Shown: positions 33,508-46,492, numbered from the stretch's first letter. The stretch: 64,000 nucleotides of DNA from Takakia lepidozioides (GCA_030704615.1 CM060731.1:9424001-9488000), one strand, 5' to 3'. Program-made: numbers and translations. Notes: a model not told the origin generated them from the letters alone.

Positions 33508-36500
33508 TCACCAGTAATCCCCACAAGAACAAAACCCATTTTGGAAGTGGTGAAAACGGTTGGCATCCCGTACAACAACTGCTCGCCCAACAATCTTTGA
33601 GATGAATTTTGTGGCGGTATGGCAATCACCACACACCCGTAGGTTCTTGATGATGTGGATAGGCGTCCCAGGGGGTGTGCTGATCAGCCCAAAAGCAATG
33701 GCCAGTTTCTCACTGTGGTAGCAAAGAGAAGATTCCTTTTGCTCCTCCTCCACATTATGCAATACACAGCGTGTGTCAGGCAGGTACCCATTCTCCTTCA
33801 TACACTCAGACAATCTCCTCACCTCAGCATGAATTTCCTCAATTTGAGGATGTGATTTGTCGGCTACAACGAATTTATGCACCTGGTTGTCCACCTCAAT
33901 GCAGCTATAACCCGGCTCCTTTTTGACTCCTCTATCCTGCATCATTTTTCTCACCTTCGCTGTATCGTCCCACATACCGGCAGCAGCATAGATGTTGGAT
34001 AGCAGCACATAAGTGGCAGCATCCTGTGGATTCAACTTGAGAAGGCATTTTGCTGCACGTTCTGCTACCTCCACATTGCCATGAATCCTGCAGGCACCAA
34101 GCAAGGCACCCCACACCTTGGTACCTGGTTCAATTGGCATTTTGTTAATGAAATCCTCTGCCTCATCCAATCGCCCTGCACGGCCAAGAAGGTCCACCAT
34201 GCAACCACAATGCTCCAATGTAGGAGTGAGACCATGATCTTGACTCATAGAAGCAAAGTAGTAATGGCCTTCATTCACAAGACCTACATGGCTACAGGCA
34301 GAGAGGAGGGAGATAAATGTGATCCCATTTGGCTTCCAGCCTTCCTGCTGCATTTGTTCAAATAGCTGGAAGGCCTCCCTCACAACCCCATGCTGACTGT
34401 ATCCTGCGATCATTGCACTCCATGAGATCACATCTCTTGCAGCCATACTGTCAAACACTTGCCGAGCATCCTTCATGTTCCCACATTTGGAATACATATC
34501 GACAAGGGCAGTCTCCAAAATGATACCCAGCACATTTTGAGCTTTGATAATGTGATTATGGACCGCTTTGCCCTTTTCCAAGGCTGCCAGATTGGCACAT
34601 GCATTGAGAACACAGATGAACGTGACATTGTCAGGTATTACCCCTTCTTTTATCATTTGCTCATACATCTCCAAAGCCTCCATACCACACCCATGCTGAG
34701 CATATCCTGCTATCATCGCGCTCCATGAGACCACATTTCGCTCAGCCATATTCTCAAACACTTGACGTGCATCCGCTATTCTCCCACATTTGGCATACAT
34801 GTTGACAAGCACAGTTCCCAGAATGATATCTTGTGCTATCCCAGCTTTAATGATGTCAGCATGGACCTCCTTGCCCTTTTCAAGATTTGCCAAGTTGGCA
34901 CATGCGTCGAGAATGCAAGTGAATGTGACTTTGTCAGGTGTAACCCCTTCTTGTATCTTTTGCTCATACATCTTGAAAGCCTCCCTACCACAACCATGAT
35001 GGGAATATCCAGCTATCATGGCACTCCAGGAGACCAAATCATGTCGAGCCATATTGTCAAACACTTGCCGTGCATCCTTCATGTTACCACATTTGGCATA
35101 CATAACGACAAGAGCAGTTTCCAGAATGATATCTTGTGCGATCCCAGCTTTAATGATGTCAGCATGGACCACTTTGCCCTTTTCCAGGTCTCCCAGGCTG
35201 GCACAAGCATTTAGAATGCAAATAAATGTGACTTTGTCAGGTGTCACCCCATCTCCCATCATTTTCTCATATATCTCAAAAGCCTCCCTACCACACCCAT
35301 GCTGAGCATACCCAGAAATCATTGTATTCCATGAGACTACATCTCGTTTAGCCATATTGTCAAACACTTGACGTGCATCCCTTATGCTCCTGCATTTAGA
35401 GTACATGACAGTAAGGGCAGTTTCCAGCATGATATCAGGCACAATTCCAGCTTTAATGATGTCCGCGTGCACCTCTCTGCCCTTTTCCAGAGTTTCTAGG
35501 TTGGCACATGCCTTGAGAATGCAAATGAATGTGACGTTGTTGGGTGTCATCCCTTCCTGTAACATTTCCTGATAGATCTCAAGAGCCTCCCTACCAAACC
35601 CATCATTCATATATCCTGCCATCATTATAGTCCATGTAAACACATCTCGTCCAGGCATTTTCTCAAATACATTGCGTGCATCCACCACACTCCCGCACTT
35701 GGCATACATGTTGATAAGGGTGTTGTGTAGAAAGATGGTTTGCTTGATCCCACTTTGGATGATGTGTGCATGCACCTGCTTTCCAACTTGTAGGTCTTTA
35801 GTTTTGATGCACTCCCGCAAGAGAAAGACATATGTATTGGTGTCTGCCACGATACTTTTTTGGTTCAAAATGTGCAGTGCCCCTTCCAGGTGCCCTGCCT
35901 TACATAACATCCTCACATCCCCACCAGTGCCTGAAGAGAATTTGTGAACTCCCTTGATTGCTACCCTTTCAGAAACAGCGGTAGTGCCAGCTTCAAGCGA
36001 TTGTTCCTGATTCAAACCTGCCACCCTGTATGACTCAAACTCTCAGTTACAAACCATACCAGTAAAACACACACACACAATGCTATTTAAGAGAGTCGAA
36101 CCAATTTGAGCTGTTTGTTTCGCAACCTAAATAATCAACAAAACAATACCTGTCGTATTCTTGGCCTCCAGCTCCATGGTGTACATCAACATCAGGAACA
36201 CCCCCAGATTGTGCTCCATCTCCTATAATGCTAGATAGCTCTGCTTTCACCCAAGGAGGGTTTGACTGACCCTCAATCCAAAGGCCCTCGTTTGTGCGCT
36301 TATGTCTGAAGTCTGGAGATCTTGGACTTTTCTGTGCAAACCACTCCTGTGCAGCTGAGAAGCCATAGCTTCACTAGTCTTGCATATGCCAGGCTACAAA
36401 CACCAAACCTCCAAATGTCAGGGTACAACCTTGCACAATGTACTTTTGGACAACCTCTTGATAGAAATAGTAAGGACTGCTTTTGATGCCTTCTTGTGTT

Positions 36501-36686
36501 GAAGAGCAAACTATCATTAATATAAACTACTGGAAATGCAATCCAATCCATGAAACATCATTATGCCACTTCAGTCCTCCTTGACAATGTCTTAAGATAG
36601 CCTCACCTTATCAAACCTGTTGTCCCACCACTGTGACGGATCCGAGAAGAATTCCTCCCATAGTCCTTCCTTGCTCTTTGATTGAC
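33508..36686 (-). CDS. OSB-type PDF motif fused to PPR-DYW protein
   Basis: Exons 36686-36607, 36346-36150 and 36025-33508 join in phase. The first two encode a split PDF motif: LWEEFFSDPSQWWDNRFDK, then SPRSPDFRHKRTNEGLWIEG and NPPWVKAEL. This matches the ~50-residue PDF motif of plant organellar single-stranded DNA-binding (OSB) proteins. The long exon encodes about 839 residues: many PPR motifs (VNMYAKCG, DVVSWSAMIAGY, KPNGITFISLLSACSHVG), the E region, the PG box (PGYSCIE) and a complete DYW domain of about 134 residues with HSEKLA (zinc/catalytic HxE), CGDCH and terminal CSCGDYW. DYW proteins deaminate C to U in organelle transcripts at sites chosen by the PPR array. Exons upstream of 36686 (start codon, targeting peptide, perhaps an OB fold) are not located. 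Within the long exon the first frame codon is GTG, so translation must begin upstream. Confidence 0.85.
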
Positions 36687-37251
36687 CTGAGCGCAAGCAC
36701 TCAACGACCATAAGAACTTGTTTCCGATTGCCTCAGTCTCTATTGAGATTACAGATAAATCTTAGCTTCTCCTCATTCACCTGGATCTTATTGAGCATAG
36801 AGATCTTTAGCAGCTCCTACTTCATGTGGATCTCAACACTCACTCTCTCAATGAGAATGGCAGTGCAATCACAGCCACATGTGTCAAATGTGGGCTGAAG
36901 CAGCACTGTCGAAATTAGCATAGTCTTCACTTGTATAATCCTATACCGACCCTTTAAATACACAATGTGACTTCTTTTGAGGTTTGCTGTGGCCAATGGT
37001 GTTCCACAGCTTAGTTTCCATACCTGTTGACCCCTGTGCCCTTGGCCCCGGGATATTGCTCAGTTACTACTTCATATCTGCAAATTCTAATATTTTTATC
37101 TTCTTGCCATCGATCATATACGTGAGACAGTACATCCGCATGTGACTGAAATGCAAACTTCATAATGTTGTTGCCATTGGACACATACTTCTTGGTTGAT
37201 CAAAATTCAAATCTCGGTTCTCTTGCTTTTTTCTCCGGAGAGAGAATGTAC
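36687..37251 (-). other. Upstream region of the PDF-PPR gene, possible further exon
   Basis: A minus-strand open stretch at about 37199-37024 encodes KYVSNGNNIMKFAFQSHADV and ends at a GT donor, but its phase does not fit the exon at 36686. It may be part of the gene's unresolved N-terminus, or unrelated. Confidence 0.3.
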
Positions 37252-37680
37252 TCATAAGACATTGTTTGCCGTGGCCTTGAGGCCATTGACCCCGCGCCCA
37301 GTTTGAGCGGAACACAAAGGGACAGAAACTACCTTTGTCAGGAACTGACCCGGACTATGACTTACTTGAAACAGACAATTGATCCAAGTTTTCCAGATAT
37401 CCTCTAGAAATCCCTTCACACAAGCATCAATCTGCTGCATGTGATTTGCTCAATAACTAGACCCCAAAAGGGCTTGGACTTTTGGCTCAGCCTCAAGATT
37501 TTCAAAGTTGGTACACAGAGGTACAGGAACAATTCCCTTGATGGATTTGAAGAGGGTGTCTCTCTGGTGAGAATACCCAGGACAATGAATCAGAAAGTGG
37601 AGCTTGTCTTCAGGTTGCCCACACAACGGGCATTTGCCCCCTTTTCCTCTCTGCGTCTTGTTGCAGTTCAAAGCTAGGAT
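37252..37680 (-). mobile_element. LINE 3' end (zinc-finger C-terminus of reverse transcriptase protein)
   Basis: A frame beginning MNCNKTQRGKGGKCPLCGQP contains CPLCGQPEDKLHFLIHCPGY, the CCHC motif found after plant LINE reverse transcriptases. It then runs into QQIDACVKGFLEDIWKTW, the usual extreme C-terminus. A second copy of this tail lies at 50735-51050 on the other strand. Confidence 0.7.
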
Positions 37681-37689
37681 TCCCGCCCT

Positions 37690-40600
37690 GAGTTTAAATT
37701 ACAGTCTAGTGCCGAGAGTGGGTAAAACCCTTGAGGTCATCCATGATGGCCTCACCCATGTCACAGACTGGAAACAAGTTCAGGGGAATTGACAATTTCC
37801 AATTTCAGGATGTAGTGTCCAAAGCCATGTCTGTTGCCAGGAAATTACCTGAGTGAGAGAGTGAGAGAGAGAGAGAGAGAGACTCTCATTCTACACAAAG
37901 TCCAATCCCAAGCAAAAATTGCCCGTCACACTAAAGGGGTGATCGAAGGACGGAGAGAGATAGTCCCAGTTAAAGAGAAAGGGTATGCACTCCTGCGCAA
38001 TTTCTGCTGGGGGATATGGACACCACAATGCCCAGCTCCCTCCGACCCAGACAATTTAGAGAATCATAAAGGTGGGCAAGATTCATTTGTCTATACCTCT
38101 CTTCATTACCCCTGGAGGCGGGGGAGGTGCAGCAGCTATCACTCGCAAGGATCTGGAGGTTGGCATTGCCGAGCTGGACACCCACTTCAAGTCCACAACC
38201 TGGCCCGTCAATCTGCTGTATGATGTGAGACTTGCAGCCTGTTCACCGCAAGGAGAGGACAAAACCTTCGGTATGATCTCTTGCTGCGCGCTCACGAGAG
38301 CTGCATCAGGCGAAGCCATCCCTCCGTAAGAAACCCGAGATGAAGCTGACAACATCAAAGGGTGTTTTAGCTTTTTTCCCTCGAGACTGAAAATTCCAAA
38401 GAAAATTTCATCCAGCCTGGCCTCTGTCTACTTTAAGAACTTTTATCTGATTTATCCAAACCGTTGATGGTTGTGGAGAAGAATCCAAGATCTAGGTTTT
38501 CCATCATCGCCTGCTTTTGAGGAAAGAAGCCTTTACTCGTTTCTGTCGCCGCTGTAGCAAGAGAGGAGGGAAAGCATGCTGAGACTGCATAAGTAGTCGT
38601 GTGAGCTATGCAGATGAATGACTCGTTCTAATGTGGGGGCGGTGGGATGCTTGCCCAGCGGCATGGGGATTGTAGCCAACTGCAGGGAGGCCTTTGTGCG
38701 TGAGCTCTTTGATGAAATCATCTTGGGGTGAATGCAACACCTAATGGTGTTGCCCACTATTTGACCGCTTTTAAGTAGTAGTCTTTCTGCCCCAATGTCT
38801 GGAAGCTCACATTGGGGCAGAAAAAGTGTTTGAGTGTGTAGGGGATGCGTCGATACAGAATGCACATTCAGCATAGCAATTCTTGATGGTAACGTGAAAG
38901 AGGGTGAGAGCAGTCTTTAGGTTGTAGCCAGAGGGTATGATGTGCGGTGATGATTATGCAAATATTTCTGACACCTCTTGTATGAGAGCAGGGCCTGCTC
39001 GCTGAACGGGGATGCGTCTTTCTGAGCACAGTCTTGTGTAGAAAATAGTGAGTGTCAGTCTAAGTTGCAGTGAGTGAAAGGGTGTAAAAAGTTCCGAGAG
39101 AACTTGATAATGAGTCTAGTATGTGGCTTATAGCTACATTGAACTTCAGTACCGGAAGTGCAAGTCCACTCTGTCGGAGCTGTCCTTACCGGCTCCAGGC
39201 AATTTTTTTACTTGCAAGAATGAAGTCCAGAACATACACTCACCCACTCTGACATCTGATGATGTGGGCCTTTTCATTTTGGATACATTGTGCCTGGTCA
39301 TTGCACTTTGGTTTCTCTTTCCTTGCACTATTATTGTATATGACACCACACAGGAAATTTCCAGGCATGGAATTTTATGTGGCTGTTTAACCAGCTTCCC
39401 TCCCAAATTCTTAAAGTCATTTTGTTTCCTCTGCACAACAACTACTAGCACTCGCGGTTGACTTGCTCGGCATAGTGGACTTTTGGGGAGAAGAAATGCC
39501 TACTTCAATCTCTTACTCCACTCACTTCTCCAGGGCAGATTTGCTAAGCACAACTTGTGCTTGTCCTGAAGGATCTTAGAATGGAGCATTCACCACTCCC
39601 TCCAGCACTGGCAGAGTCAGCTATAGGCAGCCTAGTATGAGTGGGCTATTTACAAAGGAGTATCTTTAGAGGGTTACACCCACCCTTCGCTGCAGAGCTT
39701 GTGTGTGTGACCTCCCCACTGATTGCCACATGTGTGTGTTGACTCTGGTTTCATCTCCCCACTTGGCACGCACATAGCACCATCTTTAAGGTGCCCCTGT
39801 TTGAAGAGATTGGTGATTTAGCCGAGGCAAATGGGAAGAAGTGAGCGGGCCTTCTGTTATGGCTGCCACCAGGAACTCCTGTTTGCAGGCATCTCTTTCA
39901 CAAGCTGTCATCTCTTCCTTTCATCATGTCTTTTCTGAGCATGATGCTCATCAACCTGTTCTTTTGTTTTTATGACAGTTGGCAAGGTATAGGTGTCCAT
40001 GCTGCAGGTATGCAGATCTTTAGCTGTGACCTTTACATTGATGAGAGCCTCTATAATTGTCCTGGTTGTAGCTGGTTATCAGCAGCTTAATCTCTCTCTA
40101 GTTCCTGATATGGTGTAGAAATTTTGATTCTGGGATTTCTGCATCTGTATCCCCTGCCTAGGCAATACATTGGTGCTGACTGCTGGCAGGGATGATGCTA
40201 GAATTAGAAATTGGGTTTGTTGCTCACAGGCTTGTTCTATATTCAGAGCTTTGCACTTTCAGAAAAGCTGAGAACTCGAAGGAGACGTGTTTTGTTTCAA
40301 GCTGGTAAAAAATTGTTGTCTGTGAGGTAAGGTAGTAGGGAAGCCTCTTATGCAGTTGCAAGCTTAAAGGTCTTCAAAATTGGCATTCAGCAAACAGGTT
40401 CCCATGAAAAATGTCCGCTTGGTTGACCTGATTGGAGACACTAAAGTCAAGAGTGTTCATTAGTTTATTGTGCAATTTGGACTCGCTTGAACTCCCATGA
40501 AGAGGGGGTTTGTCTTATCGTGGTGTCATGATACAGCAATATCCATAGGGAGAGTTACCAAAAACCTCCTCAGCAAAAGACTAAGAAAAACGACTACTGA

Positions 40601-41537
40601 TTTCTTAAGAGAGAAAATATGTAATTGTTGGTACAAAAGCACACTGAGTTCTTCAAGGCGGTGTGGCCCAAGAGTTCATATGAGAGGGATGTGTGACAAA
40701 AGAGGGTTCACTACAAAATGCCATGCCTGGTATGGCTTTTGTTGTTGACTTTGTAAGTGTAGGTTTTGTGGACAGTTAAACGTTCTTCTCCCCCAGTAAT
40801 TCGTCTTTCCGCTCAGCAGATATACACTGGTACTAGTTGGTGTGGATCATCAGCATGCAGATTCACCATGAATTTGATGCAGTTCGTGGCTGACAGGTTT
40901 GCACACGGCAATGTATCATAAGTTGTTCGCATATTTCCACCGTCCTCCTGCTACCTTGTCCCCGATGCCCCTCATTCATTCAATAACTACTTAGGTGTCC
41001 TTGGATCTCAGGTCTGCATTCAAAAAGAGAGAAGCAGAAGGCAGAGGATGGGTAACAGGGTATCACCGTAAGCCAAGGGTTTTGGAGGGGCCCAGCAGTG
41101 TTGGATTCCTTGGTTGGTAGCAGATTGAGATTCCAAAATCCATGGCTGTGTTTACATTGCGGATGTGTGAAAGGAATATGTGACGATGCGATCGATGACC
41201 ACACTCTCAGAGTCGTTGCAGCTAAGCTTCCATTGTAAGCACAATAGCTACACCGGGCACAGGCAGATTGTTGCGTGCGCAGCCTGCGTCGTCTCGTGGA
41301 TTGGCCACAATCTGCTTTGTTATTCAGGCCATAGGACTGCAGCTGTTGTAGATACATAGTGAAAGGTTCCCTTTTCGCATTGTTGTGGCCGACTGGCGGC
41401 ACTTTGTTTTCACTTGTCGTACCTCTTTTGCTTTCCACACCCAAGATTAGGCAAGCCAAAGCTGCATAACCTCCTGTTCGAGCTTGAGGAGGAGGTGAAC
41501 ACACGGATTTGACAGGATTATTCGCAGTGCAAAGAAA
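37690..41537. other. Gene-poor stretch
   Basis: A GA microsatellite at about 37853-37883. A short plus frame at 38072-38329 (with AAAITRKDLEVGIAELDTHF) lacks a known domain. A segment near 39375-39465 resembles 41950-42030 (TTTATGTGGCTGTTTAACCA against TTTCATGTGGCTGCTTAGCC), a short dispersed repeat. A 174-codon minus frame at 40980-41504 is antisense to the upstream region of the permease gene and looks spurious. Confidence 0.4.
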
Positions 41538-44026
41538 ATGTATCTGGTGCAGGATAAAGGAGGGGCAATTGCGCTGATGCTAGCTGCGCTCTGCTTTTTG
41601 GGCACATGGCCTGCCCTTATGAATCTGGTGGAACGGAGGGGACGAAATCTTGTCCACACCTATTTAGACTACTCCATTACCAACTACCTTGCGGCTATCC
41701 TGTTTGCCTTTACACTGGGCCAGATCGGACGCGGCACCCCAGAGTCTCCCAATTTTGTGACCCAACTGCGGCAGGTGATCAAACAGGGACTTTTCTCAGA
41801 ATACATACTGGAATCGTAAACACATTGGCAGTATCACGAAATGAAATGGATCCGTGGTATGAATGGATATTGGTGGGAGTTTGTGCACGCCTTGACATTC
41901 CAACTTCGATTTTCGTAGATGACTCCACAAGATGCACTTCGTCTGGCACAGTATTTCATGTGGCTGCTTAGCCAGCTTCCATTCCATATCTTTCTTCGCC
42001 TTCCCCCATGCAACAGCTACTAGCGCTCATGGTAGACTATTTTTGAAGTAAGTGAAAAGGAGAATTGTCTTACAGATGTGGGTGGGGCCATTTCTGAATG
42101 ACTCGGTGGTTCTGCTGCAGGAGAATTGGCCGTCCGTAGGATTTGCGCTTGCGGGGGGCCTGGTACTGTCCGTCGGGAACTTAGCGACACAGTATGCCTG
42201 GCCATTCGTCGGTCTCTCCATCACTGAGGTGGTCTCTTCAAGTATCACTGTGGTTGCGGGTATGTCTTCTATGAAATTGTCGATGTAGTATCCGCTTTGT
42301 CTTCTCTGTCTGACAATTCTCTTTACATGCAACACATGCATGGGGGTTTCGAGCTGAAGCAGTACGGTGGTGCAGGAACAACCATGAACTATTTTCTGGA
42401 CAATCGAATAAATCGTGCACAAGTTCTGTTTCCAGGAGTGGCGTGCTTCTTGATTGCTGTAGGCTTAGGCTCTGCGCTCCATTCGTCCAATTCTGCCGAC
42501 AACCTTGCGAAGCTCGAGTCCCACAAAAAGTGCGTGCTACATAGTAACAAGGACGGCATCTAGAGGTAGGAAGACAGACCATACTAGCCCACTGCCAGAC
42601 CGACCAAGCATTTGTTATAGCAAGGAGTACACTGTCAATGGGAGCGTGGTGTGCCTGCTTTTGGCTCGTAGTCCGATATTGCCCTGACACATGCCGGGAG
42701 TCTTCTTAATGTTAGGGCTGGTTATTCTCTATTTGGGTGGGGCATCGTAGGAACGACGCCACGAAGCAGCACAGCCTGGACCCAGAAAGCATGAAAACTA
42801 CTCGAGGTAAACTTTTCTACTCGCAGCATTTCCCTCAGATTGTATGAAGTTGCAGAAAACAGATAAACACTCTGGGTGGAAAGGCAGGTCTGGCTAGCCT
42901 CTTGTGATGAATTATTTTCTTATTTAGTCGCAATGAGACAAAAGAGCTCATGTAAGGAATGGGAGGTCCATCTTGTGCAACTCTGCTCTTCGTTCTTTGT
43001 GTTACTTACTATTCAATGAGGGAGTATGTGCAGATAAAGGAAGTGTTGACAAGATTGCAGCTGAACCTGCAATCAATGATGAAGCAAGGGCGGGAAGTGG
43101 ACAGTTTTTGCAGCAGCTAGAAGATCGAAGAGCTGTCAAGGTGAGATTGTCCTTTGATTGTCCTTTGTGGGCTTCTAGTGCCTTGCTCTTAGAGGGCACC
43201 CAGGGAACTAAGGTGAGACATAAATGTTTATGCAGGTGACCGGGGCAAGCGTAGGGTTTGGGTTGGCCATCGTGCTGTTTGCAGGAATATGTTTTTCGCT
43301 CTTCTCCCCTGCCTTCAATCTGGCCACTAATGATCAGTGGCACCGACTGGAGTCTGGGGTGCCACACTTGGTGGTATACACTGCTTTCTTCTACTTCTCA
43401 ACATCAGCCTTCATCTTTGCAGTGGGTCTGAATGTACTCTTCCTGTATCATCCCATTTTGGGATTGCCCAAATCTTCTTTCAAGGCATATGCATCAGATT
43501 GGAGAGGTCGTCAATGGGCTCTATTGGCAGGCATGCTATGTGGGCTAGGCAATGGTTTTCAGTTCATGGGTGGTCAGGCTGCAGGCTATGCTGCTGCAGA
43601 TGCTGTTCAGGTTTCTGCCAAATCTCTCAGTTTTCTGCCTTTAGTTCGTTCTTACATCCGTGAGATTTATGCTATATGAAGGTGTGAGGATAGTGTTGTT
43701 GGTGGAATAAGTTTGGACTTAGATGAACATGTACATGGAGATGCATGCAAACTATGCAAGAAAACATATTGCTTGAGAGTGACAAAGTTGGTGGCATGCT
43801 TTGGTACTGCTACAAGTTCATGGCATGAACCAATTCTGGACAATGTGGTTGTGTGGTTGGGTGTCAGGCATTGCCATTGGTGAGCACATTCTGGGGTGTG
43901 GTGCTTTTTAAGGAATATTACAGGTCATCGCGCAAGACATATATGCTGCTTGCTGCTATGCTTCTAATGTTTTCCATAGCAGTTGGCATTCTAGCAGGCT
44001 CATCGGGGCACCGAAAGTCATCTTGA
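41538..44026 (+). CDS. UPS: Ureide permease (UPS family)
   Basis: Six exons: 41538-41774, 42121-42259, 42376-about 42529, about 43034-43140, 43236-43610 and 43868-44026. The start MYLVQDKGGAIALMLAALCF and HTYLDYSITNYLAAI, then NWPSVGFALAGGLVLSVGNL, ATQYAWPFVGLS and SSITVVAGTTMNYFLD match the plant UPS family closely, as does the end SSRKTYMLLAAMLLMFS and GSSGHRKSS. UPS proteins are membrane transporters with about ten helices that move allantoin, uracil and related ureides, coupled to protons, at the plasma membrane or ER. The loop exon (43034-43140, with GQFLQQLEDRRAVK) matches the central cytosolic loop. The predicted length of about 390 residues is normal for the family. The junction between exons 3 and 4 does not resolve cleanly in phase (see findings). 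Everything else is intact. Confidence 0.88.
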
Positions 44027-44696
44027 CCTGAGACTTCAGTGCAAATCAATCTTCTCTCTACTCTTATGTTGTCTGCATTGCAATAAAGCTATGGCAAATC
44101 CGGTGCCGGTCAATGTGATTGGAATGTCCAGTCAATTGAACTGCATACAAACACTGGTAGTGCAGTGGATCACGGATATTTCTTACATCGGTGAAGCCAT
44201 TCAGCTGTATGCAACATGCTTTTGAACAGAAACCTGGGCGATTGAGTGGCGCGATTATGTTTAAGGTTCACAACTAAGTTACATGAATTTTCTTCTTAAC
44301 TTTCCATAGGGGATGTATTGCAGACCTATTGAAATTGAAAGCTGAACCCTCCCACTATTGGATATCCTTTTAACCTCAGTTATCACCTGTTCATTGTTTG
44401 ATATTGTTACTGTCTAACCAAATTTAGAAAAAGAAAGCTGCTTCTCTATTAAATGCTAGTGACCACTGAAGGTTGGAAGCCAGTTTAGCATAGAGCAAAA
44501 ATAGAATGCCATAGTGCCATGTCATCTTTTCCACGTCATCGTCTCATGTCACCGTCGCCACGTCATCGTCATCATGTCATCACCGTCATTTTTTTTGGTA
44601 TCTGAGAACCACCAACTAAGTCAAAGGACCACTACACAACCAATTAATGCAAACAGCAACATGGAAGGAATGAACAAGGCCAGAAATGCCAGATTT
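44027..44696. other. Intergenic 3' flank of permease gene
   Basis: No gene seen. A degenerate (CATCGTC)n-like low-complexity stretch lies at about 44520-44590. Confidence 0.5.
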
Positions 44697-45135
44697 ATGA
44701 TGGCCCATACATTCCTAGACTAGAAATGGCCTGTTTCATCCAAAACGGTGATACACATCCATAGTATATTTTTTTTGGCGTATAATGCTGTTAAACCATT
44801 ACAATGATATCTAGGTTAGGGTTAGTTTTGGCTAGTGGTCACATCCTAGCCCTTCATCTGATCTAGGGTGATTAAACGGCGTTGTGGGTTTTGGCTTGTA
44901 ACACCTCGCCGCGCGGTGAGCAACTGAAGCTAGGTCTTTTGTATAAAGACGGCCCTGACATAAGGTCAGGGCGGTGTGAAGTGAGTGTACAAGCTCTGGA
45001 TGAGAGCTGCTTTGTGTCAGATCCGTGTGTTTGATTCTCCTCTCGCCCGTTGCCTGCTCTTTCCGCTCGTTCTTTTGTTGTGAAACCTTGTTTCTTGAGA
45101 GGAAAGGAGTATATGCTTCAGGCTTGTTTTAAGGT
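44697..45135 (+). repeat. Dispersed ~450-bp element, copy 1 (promoter-like)
   Basis: Highly similar to the reverse complement of 59885-60346. Landmarks: TGATGGCCCATAC at the start, CTAGACTAGAAATGGCC, GATATCTAGGTTAGG, TTTTGTATAAAGACGGC (a TATA box), TTGTGTCAGATCCGTGTG and GCTTCAGGCTTGTTTTAAGG at the end. The layout (TATA box in the middle, transcript-start-like sequence after it) resembles a solo LTR. No flanking duplication is visible for this copy. Confidence 0.75.
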
Positions 45136-46229
45136 GGAAAGAAGGAGTACCATAGGCGTTGGTGGATCTTGCCCGCGCTGTCAGGGTCAGTTACGTTTTT
45201 TTCGCGGGATCTGCTCTACATCCTACTGTCTAAGTGCTTCACTAACGCGTGTTATCAATGGCGGCTCCTCGCCTTGCCATATTGTCTCATGTTGTTACGA
45301 TATTGCCGTCTCACGCTGTGCGTTGGGAAGTGATTGTAGGGGATGGTTGTCGTTCGTGACTTGTCTTGTGTAGCTCGCAGAGAGGGGGAGAGCCTATTTC
45401 TTATATTAGTGTGGCGCTTACTGTTGAAACTAATCCTAGTGTGGAGACTAACTCTGCTGTCACTTCCCATTCTACTGGTGTTGTTATTGTTGCTCCTCCC
45501 GTTGTTGAAACCAACCCTGTCGTTTCTCATCCTGCTGACGTTCTTGCTGATACTAACACGACTAACGGCGCGCGGCCCGGCAGTGTTGCCTTGCCAGCGT
45601 CGCTACTTCCTGAACCTATTGCTTGCATTCCAGCCCTGTTGTTTCGTTGGGTTCCTGGGGGTGCACTCTTCGTAAAAAAAACCATATCACGTGCGTGCAT
45701 CAACCAATAAACAATACCCTTGTATATAGTTTAATTCATGAATTTATCATATATATACATATTTTTAAGACTTTATTAAAACCCCTAAAGTATTTATATA
45801 AAATAAACAATTAATGAATACCCTGTTGTATGTATTCATGTGTTTATTGAGAATATAAAAATCCTTTATTTATGTATAATTTTTAATACAAAATTATGGA
45901 CAAACTAAAGATTGATTCTAAAAAAGATCAAAATAACTTGTAACCAATAAAAATTAGTATAAAATTTATTTTCCATTTATAAAATTGTTAAAAACATGCT
46001 AACATTTCCTGTGTCGTCACCATTCCCAGTTGTCGTAGCGCCGTCCCCCTCTTCAACATCGTCCATGATGTGCAAGAATCACAATTAAGTAATAAAGATG
46101 GTGGAAGAAGCTGCAAACTGCAAATGAGTGAAGTGGTAGGGCGATGCTCCATTCTTAACATGCTCCCCTTCCCGCCATGGTGATAGAGCCACACAAATGG
46201 ACTCCCTTCCCGCCATGTACACCATGGCG
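45136..46229. other. No gene assigned; AT-rich segment
   Basis: A 115-codon frame at 45366-45710 (rich in VETNP/VETN repeats) may be the start of an LTR-element internal region, but it has no domain. 45720-46000 is strongly AT-rich without genes. Confidence 0.35.
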
Positions 46230-46492
46230 ACCTCCAGATCGGATGTTCATGACATGACCTATGAGATTACTATTGGCGATTTTCCTAATTACACTTGTCC
46301 GGACTTTCAGAACACGCTCTCTCAAGCTCTCTTGGTAAGAGAGGCAAATTTGTCCCGTGCAAGCAGCTTTACTACATCTACATTCAAATGATGTTTTGCG
46401 ATCCTAAACGAGACACGTACATTCACCAATGTACGTTAGGACCCAGTGACGTTCATACACTACTGCAGCGAGATAGTTCGGGTTCAATTTGA
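46230..46492 (+). pseudogene. SWIM zinc-finger remnant of a second MULE-type transposase
   Basis: Two frames together mirror the SWIM end of the gene at 17183-17464: ITIGDFPNYTCPDF, then GKFVPCKQLYYIYIQMMFCD and IHQCTLGPSDVHTLLQRDSS. The zinc ligands are damaged: the first Cys of CxC is Tyr and the final His is Gln. The frame shifts between the two parts. Only this piece of the transposase remains. Confidence 0.7.

Noticed and set aside
40980-41504. 174-codon minus-strand frame
   Set aside because: Antisense to the permease upstream region, with biased composition and no domain or splice context.
44815-44830. Telomere-like TTAGGGTTAG
   Set aside because: Only about one and a half units, inside a dispersed element; not an interstitial telomere tract.
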